NCBI GenBank assembly: GCA_030522415.1
Contig: CM060104.1
Coordinates: 24,758,325-24,822,324, forward strand
DNA from: Channallabes apus
Lineage: Eukaryota > Chordata > Actinopteri > Siluriformes > Clariidae
Direction of reading: 5' to 3'
Length of the DNA stretch: 64,000 nt
The position numbers and the translations under genes were made by a program. A model generated the notes under the pieces. That model saw only the letters and a list, made by a program, of their open reading frames with translations. It had not been told where the DNA came from and searched no databases. Shown here piece after piece: positions 32,703 to 44,650 of this stretch (positions within the stretch are counted from its first letter, which is position 1; each line of letters starts with the position of its first letter).

Positions 32703-33974
32703 ACTCACACTCTAGTGCTGGTGACAGCAGTTGCTTAGCAACCAATGTGGGGAAAATTATGGGGACTTTTAGTTCTTTAAAAAGAAGGGAAAAATCTTGA
32801 GATGCGCAACACACACATACAGAGAGAGAGAGAGAGAGAGAGTGCTGAGAGAGAGAGGGAGAGCGGCTGTAATAGAACTCAGTAGACATTGCTTTGATGT
32901 CTATATGATGTCACTATGATGATGACGCCCACAGTGTCTGATGCACACAGCCCATTTCTGAACAGAAGGAACAGGCTAACTAATCCGAGTTTACACCCAC
33001 TGTGAGTTTCCAGTACAGGCATGATGGTAATAAGATCCCCCCCTGGAGCCTCATTAATCCCATGAGCATGGGGCAATAAGCGCGACGAACAGGGCTGCCG
33101 TTTGAAGGGACTCTTCCTGCATGTTCCCGGTGATGACCTGAAACACCACAGTGAAGAACCCTGTATCTCCTGAACAGTAACACCATGAGTACAACGCCTT
33201 TTGACCAGTGATGTGCGTGATCTCCTGCAGGGCCATCATGCAGGTGCACCCTTCTGACCCTTAGACAAGAAGTCTGGTGCCAAGCCAAGAACTTCACTAT
33301 TCCCCCTACAGGCCAGGTACAGGCCGCAGGGGCAGTGGAATCCGCTTGTCACTTCCACCATCCTGAACACTTTCTCATGCGGATCCACGGTGGTATAGTA
33401 CAATAGTTGCATTCTAACCACACAGGGGACAGGGGTAGACCCAAACGAGGAGTGGGGTAATAATGGAGCGATTTTAGTCTTGGTACTTTGTCATTGGTTA
33501 AAGGTTATAATACAAAACACTGCTGATTAATCACAGAGACATAGACTGACTAAGATATGAAGGAGGATATCCTTTAACTTAAGGTAAATCAGCATCTGTG
33601 CAAGGGTTTCTTTATTTATTGACTATCCTGATGTAGCTCTAAATCCCACCCTACCATCTACAAAAGAGTGAGCTCTACAGTCATAGCTAATTTAAATTTT
33701 CTCTCTTTTACCATTCTCCTGTTTTCCAACAGACATTCTATCGAGAGCATTCCACTTCTCAGCAGGTTCTGAGCGGGTTCTCACATCTGCATCTGTCTGC
33801 ATTACCTGTCCTTGTAGGTCTGCCTCCAGTGAGGTGCCACTGTACATCATGGCTAACCTGAAGAACTACCTAAAGAAGGATCGGCACAGAGGCGACCCGG
33901 ACTTTGCTCTGGTGCCAGAATACAGAGTGCTTGTTGCAGGAAGGAGATAAAAATGTGTAAACACCATGCAGTAC
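31906..33974. other. Intron-like stretch with microsatellites and unassigned open segments
   Basis: Holds (GT)n 32487-32519 and 32631-32700 and GA-rich sequence 32820-32865. Near 32010-32400 there are decayed Rex1-like pieces (plus-strand blocks such as GTCAACAACCATGTCCAAG and CTCCTCTTTGTACACTGACTC match the Rex1-B RT region at 27030-27125). From 33000 to 33420 several minus-strand frames are open (for example QEITHITGQKALYSW and VDPHEKVFRMVEVTSGF) without a recognised family. Confidence 0.45.
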
Positions 33975-34156
33975 CTGCAGGGGGCAGTGTGCAGGCACTG
34001 AGGTGGGTGGGGCTAGACGCCAGTTGGGAGCAGGGCTCACTTCTGCCAACCGGCTGCGCGTTCTGATGCACACGGCTCACGAGGGGAGACTGAGGGATGC
34101 TGGGTAATGTTCTGGACTTGGCCAGCAGGGGTCTCTGCAGACGCCGCTCAAGTGAC
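33975..34156 (-). CDS. Host gene exon (182 nt), Ser/Pro-rich
   Basis: On the minus strand an acceptor (TTTTTCATTATTTGTCGCAG|) precedes 182 nt ending CCCTGCAG|GTACTG. The frame reads SLERRLQRPLLAKSRTLPSI, PQSPLVSRVHQNAQ and ends CTLPPA plus one base. The first base completes an Arg codon with the AG that ends the exon at 34809-34730, and the last base plus AT of the 31080 exon makes an Asp codon, so all three exons are phase-compatible. The low-complexity Ser/Pro/Arg content suits a disordered regulatory linker. The protein family is not recognised. Confidence 0.65.
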
Positions 34157-34729
34157 CTGCGACAAATAATGAAAAATCTATTTGAAGCTCTAGAGAGGGA
34201 AATACATAATAAACGCATATTACATAAATAAAATGAATTATCAATCACCAAGCCTAAACAACAAATTAGCGCTGCACATAAACTACGAATTGTTTAATAA
34301 ACAGACAAAATTGAATCTAAAAAAACATAACACACTAGATGTACAGATCATCACAGACAGCAGGGGAGTCTCTGGGTCTGCGAGGAGTAGCGAGGAGGGG
34401 CAAGAGGAATCAGCAGATCAATACACAACACCAAGTGATGATAATTACACAAATCTGTACTGTACGGTCAGCAGAAACAATTTATACACTCCACACAACA
34501 AAGAGATTTCTCCTGTAGCATGTGTGTGTGTTGTTTTTTCCCTTGTATATACACATGCAAATACATCAACAAACACACATGCAACATCTCATTCACAAAC
34601 ATTCCATATTCCGTATGAATGCACACACACACACACAAACACCCATACACAAACTCAGATACGAGCTATATATACACACACACAGAAACATCAATAAACA
34701 CACATACACACACACACACAGTATTATAC

Positions 34730-34809
34730 CTGGCCTCAGCTGCGCTACAGCAGTAGCTTCCACTGCGGCGTCCATCTCTCCGATTAATCAGCTTCCCCAA
34801 ACTCGACAT
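34730..34809 (-). CDS. Host gene exon, possible first coding exon
   Basis: An ATG at 34809 on the minus strand opens 80 nt reading MSSLGKLINRRDGRRSGSY, then CCSAAEA, ending GAGGCCAG|GTATAA, an acceptable donor. The two leftover bases join in phase to the exon at 34156. Directly upstream is a (CA/GT)n array (34815-34876) ending CACAG|ATATA, so it might instead be an internal exon with an unusual acceptor. No TATA box or CpG-rich promoter was seen. Confidence 0.5.
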
Positions 34810-34813
34810 TATA

Positions 34814-34814
<1 letters not shown>

Positions 34815-34876
<62 letters not shown>
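34815..34876. repeat. (GT)n microsatellite
   Basis: About 30 GT units immediately upstream of the exon at 34809-34730 on the minus strand. Confidence 0.95.
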
Positions 34877-35090
34877 CTATGTGTGTGTGTGGATATATAT
34901 TAATGTTCTCCGTTTGTCAGACTGTGAGTGTTTTCTCTTCCAGCAGTCCACAATTCACCTGAGTATCAGTCTCATTCCCTCACTCACAATGTGTGTGTGT
35001 GTCTCTCTCCCTTGGTCTCTCTCTCTATTTCTCTCTCTCTTTCTCTCAGGCTGCAGCATAAATAGAGCAAGAGGTGTTGTCTTCTGCATT

Positions 35091-35127
<37 letters not shown>

Positions 35128-35667
35128 TATACACGATAATGCCAAAAATAGCAATGTTAGTAACTGCCTGAACACACTCCCCCTCAAAGTGAGCAAGAGC
35201 GATAGAGAGAGCTGGAGAGAGCAAGAGAGAGAGAGCAGGAGAGAGTAAGAGCGATAGAGAGAGCGAAAGAGCGGGAGAGAGCAAGAGAGAGAGAGAGAGA
35301 GAGAGCTTCTCTAAGTTCACATCAATAATGATAAGAGACATCGGAGTTGCCAGATCCGCTCGGTGGAAAATCCTCCTCTGTGAAATAATTTTTTTAAAAA
35401 TTTAAAGATGAAACATCGCAAGACTGCAAAGAAAAAGAGAATAGATAAATTATATCCAGTTCTTTATACTCATTTTTAAGATTCATTCATTTTTTTAGGA
35501 CTCCATTTCCTAAATATAATGGACCAATGTAGAGGCCAGCAGGGAGTGGACTGCCATTATGGGGAGAACATGCTGAGATGCTTATCCACGCCCAGGTCTT
35601 CTGACCTTCCTTTAGAACACAGCATGAAACTGCACGTAACCTTGACGACATTCTGGACAACTAACTA
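34877..35667. other. Non-coding stretch with CT, CA and GA arrays
   Basis: Contains CT-rich 35001-35048, (CA)n 35091-35125 and a GA-rich block 35190-35306 with GATAGAGAGAGC/GAGAGAGCAAGAG sub-repeats. No gene was found. Confidence 0.7.
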
Positions 35668-36150
35668 CACTATAAGACCAGAAGTATGTGCACCCCTGAC
35701 CATCACACCCATATGTCCTTGTTAACATCCCATTCCAGATTTATCCCTCTGTGTTTGCTGTTATAAAAGAGCTCCACTCTTCTATTCTGTGAAGGCTGTA
35801 CACTAGATGTTGGAGTGTGTTTGTGGATTTGTGTTCATTCAAACACTAGAAGCGTTAGTGAGATAGCGCTGATGTCAGGATATTGAGGAGTCTCCAGTTC
35901 CAATTCATCCCAAAGCTGATGGTTCAGTGGGGTTGAGTCCAGTCAGGGCTCTGTGCAGGACACTTGAGTTCTTCCACTCCATCGCACTCTTAACACACCA
36001 CATCATGGAGCAGGCTTTTTTGATCTCACAAAGGTGTCGTCAAGCTGGATAAGGTCATGGGGTTTCTTAGGTCAAGTGAAGGGGAACTGCAACACTACAG
36101 CACACAGAGACATTCTGTATATCATGCTTCTGACATAAGACCACATATGG
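35668..36150 (+). mobile_element. Tc1/mariner-like MITE, right end lost
   Basis: The left part reads CTATAAGACCAGAAGTATGTG, then ACCATCACACCCATATG, followed by blocks typical of a widespread fish MITE (CATCCCATTCCAGATTTATC, GTTCCAATTCATCCCAAAG, GGGCTCTGTGCAGGACACT). The inverted right terminus stops at CCACATATGGGC, where a SINE begins, so the terminus was truncated or replaced. No coding capacity. Confidence 0.65.
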
Positions 36151-36151
36151 G

Positions 36152-36345
36152 CATTGTGGGGCATGGGTAGCTTAATGTTTAAGGAATTGGACTACTGATC
36201 GTAATGTCCCAGGTTCAAACACCCCACCACCACATTGCCACTGTTGGGCCTTTGAGCATGGCCTTAAACTGCTCAGATGTATTAGGAGATCAAAATGGAA
36301 GTCATTCTGGATAAGAGCGTCTGCCAAAAGCTGTAAACCCTCAAT
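36152..36345 (+). mobile_element. tRNA-derived SINE
   Basis: A tRNA-like head with a diverged A box (GGGTAGCTTAATG, 36164-36176) and a B box (AGGTTCAAACACC, 36211-36223), a middle segment TTGCCACTGTTGGGCC, and the tail block GGATAAGAGCGTCTGCCAAA common to fish SINEs. It abuts the truncated MITE. Confidence 0.8.
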
Positions 36346-37204
36346 GCACTCCATCCAGGGATTTCTGTTGCTGCTGGCATAAGTTTTAAGATCATGATAC
36401 TCCCCTCTACAAGAAAGCACTTCTCACACCCTAACAATCTCTTAAACAAGTCCAAAGTCTGGTCTGTGCCTCCACATCATTTACCTACCAGACCACGGCC
36501 AATATACCTCAAAAAAAGTCCATTTACTGCAGCTGATTCAGTAACATCGTTCTCTTCATGTAGAAGTTATGATGTAAGTAGAAGGTGTAATCCATGAGTG
36601 AATATCCTGCTGAATTCTTGAAACTGATGAGGCCAGGTCAACTGACCCCAGACCAGCTAAGTGTGACCACTGAAGATGTGTCAAGGGTCTCCTTTACACT
36701 ATACAGTATGTGGTTTTGAATAATGGAGGAAGAGCCACAGTCTCACTTTCACTCATCTGCTTGAGGTTGGCCGAGGCAGTGAGGGTGGTGTGAGAATGGT
36801 AAATTCCTCGAGGGGTTTGATTATGGAATTTGTTCATAGGTTATATGAGAGAAGGATTACCACAGGTTCACCAACTATTTCTGTCTGGTTAATAACTGAT
36901 CACTTAATCCCTAGACTTTCTGCATAACTTGAGTAATTCCCATTTCAGAGCATTACCTTAAGAGTCTCTCTTAAGGTAATGGCTACCTACCTAGGAAGAC
37001 GCAGTCTAACGTGCTTCCTCTGAGATTCCTGACGCTGCCAACCACATCTTTCAACGTAACAGACTCAGTGTTAAGGACTATCTGCCCCCTTCAACTTGAT
37101 TGGCTGGCTAATTATTTATGTGAGAGTACAAGTACGCCAAGGACGAGTGAAGGCAGAATTCAAATCCACAATCTCTGCATGAACACTTCTCAAAAACTAC
37201 CTGC
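36346..37204. other. Non-coding stretch
   Basis: No repeats with clear boundaries and no supported gene. Around 36955-36985 the direct repeat CTTAAGAGTCTCTCTTAAGG forms a short palindrome. Confidence 0.4.
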
Positions 37205-37790
37205 ATTTAACATAGAGGTGAGCCAATTGTTGCTCAAACGGTTACTCTGGGTCACTGGTCAGAATGTCGGAGGTTCAAGCCCCTGCTCTGCCAAAGCTAT
37301 CACTGTTAAGCCCTTGAGCAAGGCCCTAAACCATATCTACTGTGATGACTGGGAATGGGTCCACTTTACCATGAAGACGGTCCTGTCCTCCTCGGCTGAT
37401 GCAGAAAACAGTTGTTCTCTGAGGACTCGTGACTGCAGTCGCTCAATAGTTCAGGACTGGAGTTTCCTACAGTCTACCTGATCCTCCAGTAACGAACTGG
37501 ACTCCATATGAACTTAAACACGTCTCCTGTTATACTGAACTTCCAGCCTCCTAACACACAGTATGAGTGCAGATCAATCCCTGCTATCCGTTATCACCTA
37601 GATGAGGATGGTGTTCCCTGTTCAGTCTGGTTCCTCTCAAGGTTTATTGCCTATTACCATCCCAGGAAGTTTTTCCCCTCAGCACCGTCGCCCTCGGCTC
37701 GTTCATCAGGGACAATCTGATCATTCTGATTCATACACATTCACTTTTAATACACATTTCCATAATTTTCTTTTGACCCCAGCTCCCTAA
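37205..37790 (+). mobile_element. SINE head joined to an L2-type 3' tail
   Basis: A tRNA-like head (B box AGGTTCAAGCCCC, 37270-37282) with the same middle segment as the other SINEs (TATCACTGTTAAGCCC and TTGAGCAAGGCCCTAAACC) passes at about 37335 into the L2-type 3' UTR (CACTTTACCATGAAGACGG, AGGACTGGAGTTTCCTAC, CTCAAGGTTTATTGCC). It could be a chimeric SINE using an L2 tail or two adjacent insertions; target duplications were not resolved. Confidence 0.6.
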
Positions 37791-38211
37791 CTGGGATATG
37801 CGAAAAAATAATTTCATTTTGTTATGCTGTAAGATACACATAACAAAATAATTAAATCTTACTATAAACAAAAGTAAAAATATGAACCACTCAATGTTAC
37901 TTAGGTTACTTGAAAGCAACAATATGCTTCAATTCAATTTGTATTGTGATACTGCACAAAATTCTATAAATAATCTGATTCAATAGAATTAGTTTTTTTG
38001 GTTTTGTTACAATTCCAAACAAAATTAGCAAATAGTTTACTATGTTGACTGACAATGTGTGAATAGTTTGTAGGTTTGATGAACACGTTATCAATTTGTT
38101 AGAAATATGAATCCCACTACTAAAGATTGATTCACAAGTAATCTGCCAGATCTGTCCCAATTTCTTATTAGACCTCTAAATGCAGATGATCTAGATGAAC
38201 TGACTAGCAGC

Positions 38212-40591
38212 ATGGGCACTGTTTTCACCAGTACATTAGACACTGTTGCTCCCATCAGAATAAAAAAAGTCAGAGATAAAACACCTGCACCGTGGTACAA
38301 CAGTCATACTCACACCCTAAAGAGAGCAGCCCGTAACCTTGAGCGAAAATGGAGGAAAACTAAATTAGAAGTTTTTCGAATTGCGTATAAAGACAGTATG
38401 TGCAGCTACAGACAGGCTCTAAAAACTGCTAGGACCGAGCATCTGAGCCAACTGATAGCAAGAAACCAAAACAATCCCAGGTTCTTATTTAGTACAGTGG
38501 CTCACCTAACAAAACCTAAGATGCCCGCAGAGAGTATCCCATCACAGTTTAGAAGTGAAGACTTTATGGACTTCTTTAATGAAAAAATCAATAGTATCAG
38601 GAAGAAAATAACGGAGGTTCAACCTCTAATAGTATCTCACGATCCAGTTCAGCCTATAGCTTCACATTTTGATTTTCACTGCTTTACAGGGATAGGACAG
38701 GAAACTTATTACCTCCGCTAAATCAACAACATGCCAGTTAGACCCAATCCCAACCAGATTCTTAAAGGAAGTGATGCTTACGGTTGGAGAGCCACTTCTA
38801 AACATTATTAATTCTTCATTACATCTTGGTCACGTCCCCAAAGCTTTCAAGATGGCAGTTATTAAGCCGCTTCTTAAAAAATCTAATTTGGACGCGAATG
38901 AAATAACAAATTACAGACCGATTTCAAACCTTCCGTTCATGTCAAAAATATTAGAAAAAGTAGTATCAGCTCAAATATGCACATTCTTGCAGGATAACAA
39001 CATCCGTGAAGAATTTCAGTCAGGTTTCAGGCCCCATCATAGTACAGAAACTGCACTAGTTAAAATTGCAAACGACTTGTTTTTAGCTTCAGACCAAGGC
39101 TGCATTTCATTGCTAGTTCTGCTCGATCTTAGTGCTGCATTCGACACTGTAGATCATAATATTCTCATAGATCGCTTACAAAATCACATAGGTATTCAGG
39201 GACAGGCATTAAAATGGTTTAGATCATACCTGTCTGATCGCTACCATTTTGTAGATCTGAATGGAGAACCGTCTGGTGTAATGCCAGTGAAATATGGGGT
39301 CCCACAAGGGTCAGTTTTAGGACCTCTGCTGTTCTTAATATATATGCTTCCCTTGGGTAACATCATTAGAAGACATAGGATTAGTTTCCATTGTTATGCT
39401 GATGATACCCAATTATATATCTCAACCAAACCAGACGAATTATTTAAGTAGTCTGGACTAACTGAGTGTGTCCAGGACATTAAAGATTGGATGACCAATA
39501 TCTTTCTTTTACTAAACTCAGATAAGACAGAGATATTACTGAAGGATGTACTGTTACTACCAGCTCGACAGTAAAAGACCTGGGCGTAATATTAGATAGT
39601 AATTTGTTCTTTGAAAATCACATTTCAAATATCACAAAAACAGCCTTTTTCCGTCTTAGAAATATTGCCAAACTTAGGAGCATCTTATCCGTATCTGATG
39701 CAGAAAAGCTAGTTCATGCATTCATGACGTCCAGACTGGACTATTGTAATGCATTACTAGGTGGTTGTCCTTCATCCTCAATAAACAAGCTTCAGTTAGT
39801 CCAAAATGCAGCCCCCAGGGTTCTCACTAGATCCAGAAATAGACAGTGGCACTGAAGAAAAGACAGGAGGCAGAGCTAGAGGTAGCAGAGCTGAAGATGT
39901 TGAGGTTCTCTTTGGGAGTGACAAGGATGGATAGGATCAAGAATGAGTTCATCAGAGGGACAACCCATGTTAGATGTTTTGGAGATAAAGTCAGAGAGGC
40001 CAGATTGAGGTGGTTTGGACATGTTCAGAGAGATGAACAGAGAGATGGTGAATATATCGGTAGAAGGATGCTGAGGTTGGAACTGCCAGGCAGGAGGTCT
40101 AGAGGAAGACCAAAGAGGAGATTTATGGATGCAGTGAGAGAGGACATGAAGTTAGTTGGTGTGAGAGAAGAGGATGCAGAGGATAGGGTTAGATGGAGGC
40201 AGATGATTCGCTGTTTCCCCTGAAAGGGAACAGCCGAAAGACAAAGAAGAAGAAGAAGAACCCCAATATTATCATCCCTGCACTGGCTACCTGTTCAGTC
40301 CAGAATAAATTACAAAATAGTGTTACTTACATACAAAGCCTTAAATGGTTTAGCTCCCACATACCTAACCAGTCTTCTGATACGCTACAATCCACCACGC
40401 GCTTTAAGATCACAAAACTCCGGACTTCTGGTAGTTCCCAGAATTTCAAAATCTACAAAAGGGGGCGGGCATTTTCATATTTAGCTCCAAAGCTTTGGAA
40501 TAGCCTTCCAGACAGTGTTTGGGGAGCAGACACGGTTTCCCAGTTCAAAAGTAGACTCAAGGCGCATCTTTTTAATCTGGCATACACATAA
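38212..40591 (+). pseudogene. L2 reverse transcriptase ORF, multiply broken
   Basis: Segments are the linker at 38155-38721 (LIRPLNADDLDELTSSMG), RT at 38771-39451 with [60 protein letters not shown] and [11 protein letters not shown] (YADD intact), and C-terminal parts at 39604-39840 and 40261-40591 (WNSLPDSVWGADTVSQFKSR). There are frameshifts near 38700 and a stop at 39451. A segment after LLNSDKTEILL is deleted; the same deletion is present in copy 2. Confidence 0.8.
39841..40260 (+). mobile_element. RTE-like LINE 3' end inserted in the L2 copy
   Basis: It encodes the C-terminal 120 residues of the LINE family also found at 52388-54046 (LKMLRFSLGVTRMDRIKNEF, RRMLRLELPGRRSRGRPKRR, REEDAEDRVRWRQMIRC) and ends CCGAAAGACAAAG with a (GAA)n tail. 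L2 sequence flanks both sides. By comparison with copy 2 about 17 bp of L2 target were lost rather than duplicated. Confidence 0.8.
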
Positions 40592-41276
40592 CTCATCCCA
40601 TAACCTCATACTCCAGTACACCTATCCCGAATGGCAACTACGCTAATTCTCCCCATCTGTTCTGTATTTTTCTACCCATGCCGAGGCATCGGGAGATTTT
40701 GCCAGCTCCAGTAGACAAAGGCCGACCCTGCGAGGTTCCTGAGGCATCCAGAGAAGGACCAGCTCCAGCTGGATTCAGCTTTATGATGGTTGGAGCTACA
40801 CATGCTGCTCCTGTGCTTCCAGTGATCCAGACCTCATCTGCCCTCTGCACCTGTCCACTGGCTCATCCCTATGCTGAACTGGTCTTCATGTTAATTTAAA
40901 TGATTTTCTGTCATATTGCATTTTCACCTGCACAACACACATGATGTTATATCATTTCTATCTGTTATCACCCAGATGAGGATGGGTTCCCTGTTGAGTC
41001 TGGTTCCTCTCAAGGTTTCTTCCTAATGCCATCTCAGGGAGTTTTTCCTTGCCACCGTCACCGTCACCCTTGGCTTGTTCATCAGAGACATTTCATTCAT
41101 CAATCATTCATCTCATTATTACCTAAACACATTTTTCTCACAGATACACACTTCCAAATATTTTCTTTTCTAACAAAATCTTTTTCATTTTTTGTGAAGC
41201 TGTTTTGAGACAATGACCATTGTTAAAAGCGCTATATAAATAAAATTGAATTGAAAATTGAATTGAATACGATTAT

Positions 41277-42557
41277 AGAGGAACTGCAACATTTTACCAC
41301 CTCAAATTCAAACATGTAAATAAAAAAAAGTATTACGTTTAGAGTCTGTACATTTTAAGTTGGAATATGATAAGCTGATGATATTTAACAGATTACTACA
41401 CTGTATTTCGTGAGACTATTATCATCAAGTACAATAATCGATGCAGAATAACACGTCTGCATAAGATAATTTAGGTCACACTACAACGTTAGCAACAGGA
41501 ACTTCTACTCAGACAAATGGAAGGAGATATGTATAAAGACTGGTTATTACAGAATGAAAATTTAATAACGGTTCATTATTACGGTATGAAAATTTAATAA
41601 AAGCTCTGCGTCCATGCTAGCTCAACATTTAGATTCTAGATTAATTACAGCATCAGGCACCAACTGTTACTAAACAGAACTGCACATCTAGGCAATTACC
41701 ATGGCCTGCACACACACACACACACAAACCTTTTCAAAATTGATTTTCACTCAATCGGTGACATTCAAAAGCTTTGAACTTGAAAGAGATTTTGATTAAG
41801 ATGAATAATAAAAGAGTAACTGCTGCAGCTCTTCCGTCCCAGTCCTGAATATAAAGTCTAAAAAATGATAGTGTGTTTTCAGCTTTGATTCCTACCTCAT
41901 GGTTTGGAAATGTCATGAAGATACATGAGATGATTGTGACCTTCTCTTGTACACACTGTACATATCGTACATTATTGGCGATAACTCCCAGCCGAGTTCC
42001 TGTAAAGTGTGAGTTCTGCTGGTGAATGAACGTGTGTACAGTTCACACGAAAGGTCGATTGTCAAGAATCAGCCGTTCCACTCGCTGAACGACTCAGAAG
42101 GAATGTCACCTGGGCCAGGATCATCGCCTTCTCTAACACGTTTGCACCTTTATGTTTCGCTGAGGCTAACAGTCTCATCACCGTATCGCACTCGAAGTCT
42201 TTTGTAATTGACAATCGCTTTACGCCATCGTTCACCTGAGATTTCTCCCCAAGTCCCGGTTTGACTCGAATGCTCCTTTTCATACCATTCTGTGCTCTGA
42301 TTGGTCAGAAGGTGTTGATTTGTTCGCTCCAAGAGAAGGGCAGGTTTATATTAATGCTCATTCACAGGAGCGTGTACGGCACACACTTCACTTTATAGTA
42401 AACAGATGAAACGATGTGGAGATGTTTGCAAAAGATGTGCGCGTAAGGAGTCTCCAGTTCGAGCGCTGTGTAACTGTATGGTTTCACACAGCATCAGGGC
42501 AGAGGAGTGTACACTGCTTCACCTTGCTTGTTGGTTATTAAAGTCTTTAGATAGGAG

Positions 42558-42616
<59 letters not shown>

Positions 42617-42795
42617 TGTGTGAGTGAGAGAGAGACACTAGAGGGTGATGTTGAACTGTCATCTTACATTTGACTTTTTACTGTCAGTGTAAACCACACA
42701 CGCGCACACACACACCTGACATCACCTTTCAAATGATTTCCATAATCCCTTCAAATAAAAACAGTCAGCAGTGGAGAATCTGTCTAGTGAATGAG

Positions 42796-42833
<38 letters not shown>

Positions 42834-43154
42834 GTATACCAGCAAACAGATGTATGAATCAGAGATGAGTCAGAGTGGAAAGGAGCGTATTTCAGTAACA
42901 CTCCTGATCTGGAAATACGCAACACTTTAAAGCAAAGAAACTCCATTTACACACACACACACACACACGCACACAGCGGTTTCATGTGCTGTTGTTCATT
43001 TCGTCCACTCGTGACCCCTGTGCTGTATCAGATACTGAGTTCATTAGCTCCGCCCACTTCACAGCTGTGCCCTGTGATAAGCCTGTGTTTCCTGATGTAT
43101 AGTCATTTATCTCTCATTATAACATACACGTGTTTCCTTAATAAGCTTTATCAG

Positions 43155-43185
<31 letters not shown>

Positions 43186-43529
43186 TTCAGAAGAACATGA
43201 ACACATTAAACCACGTTCAGCCTCGTTTAACATCCATTTTTGTTTAACATCCATTTTCCAGATGTTCACTTCTGTCTCTAACAGTGAAGTAACTGCAGTA
43301 AATGTTTGTTTCTTTTTCCGAGCAGCAAATGGTGTGGGTTTGATTAGAACATAAATACATGGAGTTCGAACAAAGCACTAGTGTTTCTTCTGGATCTGTA
43401 GATACTTCAGTGGGAGAAGAGCTGAGAGAGATCAAACCCCAGACCTATGAAGAAGGAGCTTCAGACCCTTTAGATGTTTCTGGAACACTGCTCCCTCTAC
43501 AGTCTCACTCTTTTACACTGAGCTCTTAC
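41277..43529. other. Non-coding stretch with microsatellites
   Basis: (GT)n 42560-42621, (CA)n 42798-42830 and 43156-43182. A minus-strand open frame at 42283-42062 lies next to a CTGATTGGTCAGAAGGTG block (about 42297) typical of a fish MITE, so it is probably repeat-derived. A plus-strand frame starting 43359 (MEFEQSTSVSSGSVDTSVGE) looks protein-like for about 45 codons but has no support. Confidence 0.4.
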
Positions 43530-43694
43530 ACTCATCAGGAGTGTGTGGGTGAAGCGCCCCTGCCGCTCTTGAGGATCCTCTGGACCGAAACTCAGGACAT
43601 TCCTGGAATTATCTGGAGAATCTTCCAGAATTTCAGGGTCAGGACCAGAAGAACCGTTCACTTCCTCTTTCGGTCCCTCGGGTTCCTCCTTCAT
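43530..43694 (-). CDS. Candidate host exon, acidic
   Basis: On the minus strand an ATG at 43694 (directly after an in-frame TAA) opens 55 codons: MKEEPEGPKEEVNGSSGPD, EILEDSPDNSRNVLSFGPED and GRFTHTLLMS, ending at the donor GAGT|GTAAGA in phase 0. The composition is typical of a disordered acidic region. If ATG is not the start, acceptors at GAAG| just inside are weak. It may belong upstream of the exons at 34.8-30.9 kb, but its phase does not fit the 34809 exon directly. Confidence 0.35.
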
Positions 43695-43762
43695 TTAAAC
43701 CATCAGTGGTGTGCATCTGTTATTAACCATGAATCTCTGCTAAACAGCACGTCCACGAGTGA

Positions 43763-43763
<1 letters not shown>

Positions 43764-43816
<53 letters not shown>
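43764..43816. repeat. (GT)n microsatellite
   Basis: About 26 GT units upstream (minus strand) of the candidate exon at 43694. Confidence 0.95.
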
Positions 43817-43820
<4 letters not shown>

Positions 43821-43929
43821 CCTCTTACCACTGAGTGAGTTCCTGCTGTCGCTGGCCTTCTGTGAAAAAGTTCTAAATCATGAATGAACAGCAGGTCCAC
43901 CTCTGAATAAAGTCGAGGTCCTCCAACCG

Positions 43930-44202
43930 GCCGTTCATGCTCAAAAACCCTCCAATGAGGCTGAATTAAACCAGTTCCTCCACAGTCATGGGAGAGACTC
44001 TGTGCCAGTTATTGGGCTTGGGGGCAATTACTTTTTCATATAGAGGAGGCAGGTTTGGACAGCTTTTTTCCCTCAATAAATGAAATCATTATTTAAAAAC
44101 TGCACTTTGTATTTACTTTGGTTATCTCTGTGTAATATTATAATTTAGATTGTTTCTTTGATGAACTCAATCTTAAGTGACAAATACTTTTTCATAGCAG
44201 TG
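43930..44202 (+). mobile_element. Right-end relic of a Tc1-like element
   Basis: It contains a decayed transposase C-terminal part (near CCTCCAATGAGGCTGAATTAA) followed by GGGGGCAATTACTTTTTCAT and a terminus ending TACTTTTTCATAGCAGTG next to TA (44203-44204). It is the same general family as 50479-52097 but strongly diverged and lacking the left half. Confidence 0.65.
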
Positions 44203-44650
44203 TATTAACACTCGTTCGATCACCAGCGTCTCTCTCTTTTATTGTCTTCAGGATTAAAGTCACAGGTTTACCTCTGACACTTACCAAGCATTCACGCTGG
44301 AGTCTCCTTCCTCACATTCACACCTCTACCATTTTTCAACGCTCCATCAGCTGTTGCTATAGAAACGATTGTGTATTATACGATATTTGTATGTGGTGGT
44401 CTGTGGCACTCCTTAGCTCTGCCCGCAAGGATTTTCCACAACAATCAGTCTATCATTTGTGCTCAGTCTTCTACTCCTCCCTGGACCCCGCCCCATGTCC
44501 TCCGTGTGTTCTAACATGTGCTCCTACAAGCGTGGCTCTTACTCGTGAGAGACAATGCCTCTCTCAGGAGGGATTCACGAGACTAGATTCGTTCTTCAAA
44601 AAGAATTCTGTGGTATTTATGAATGAAGAATAATGAGAAACACCACGTAC
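44203..44650. other. Non-coding stretch
   Basis: No supported feature; a plus-strand 80-codon frame (44391-44633) has no recognised motif. Confidence 0.4.

Larger units (their letters stand above)
38100..41276 (+). mobile_element. L2-clade LINE, 5' truncated, copy 1
   Basis: Plus strand. The endonuclease region is missing; the sequence starts in the linker upstream of RT and runs through the RT, the C-terminal region, a ~680-bp 3' UTR and a terminal (TTGAA)n tail (41250-41276). The tail type and the RT wording place it in the L2/CR1 group. An RTE-like fragment interrupts it at 39841-40260. Copy 2 (61878-63281) confirms the join. Confidence 0.85.
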
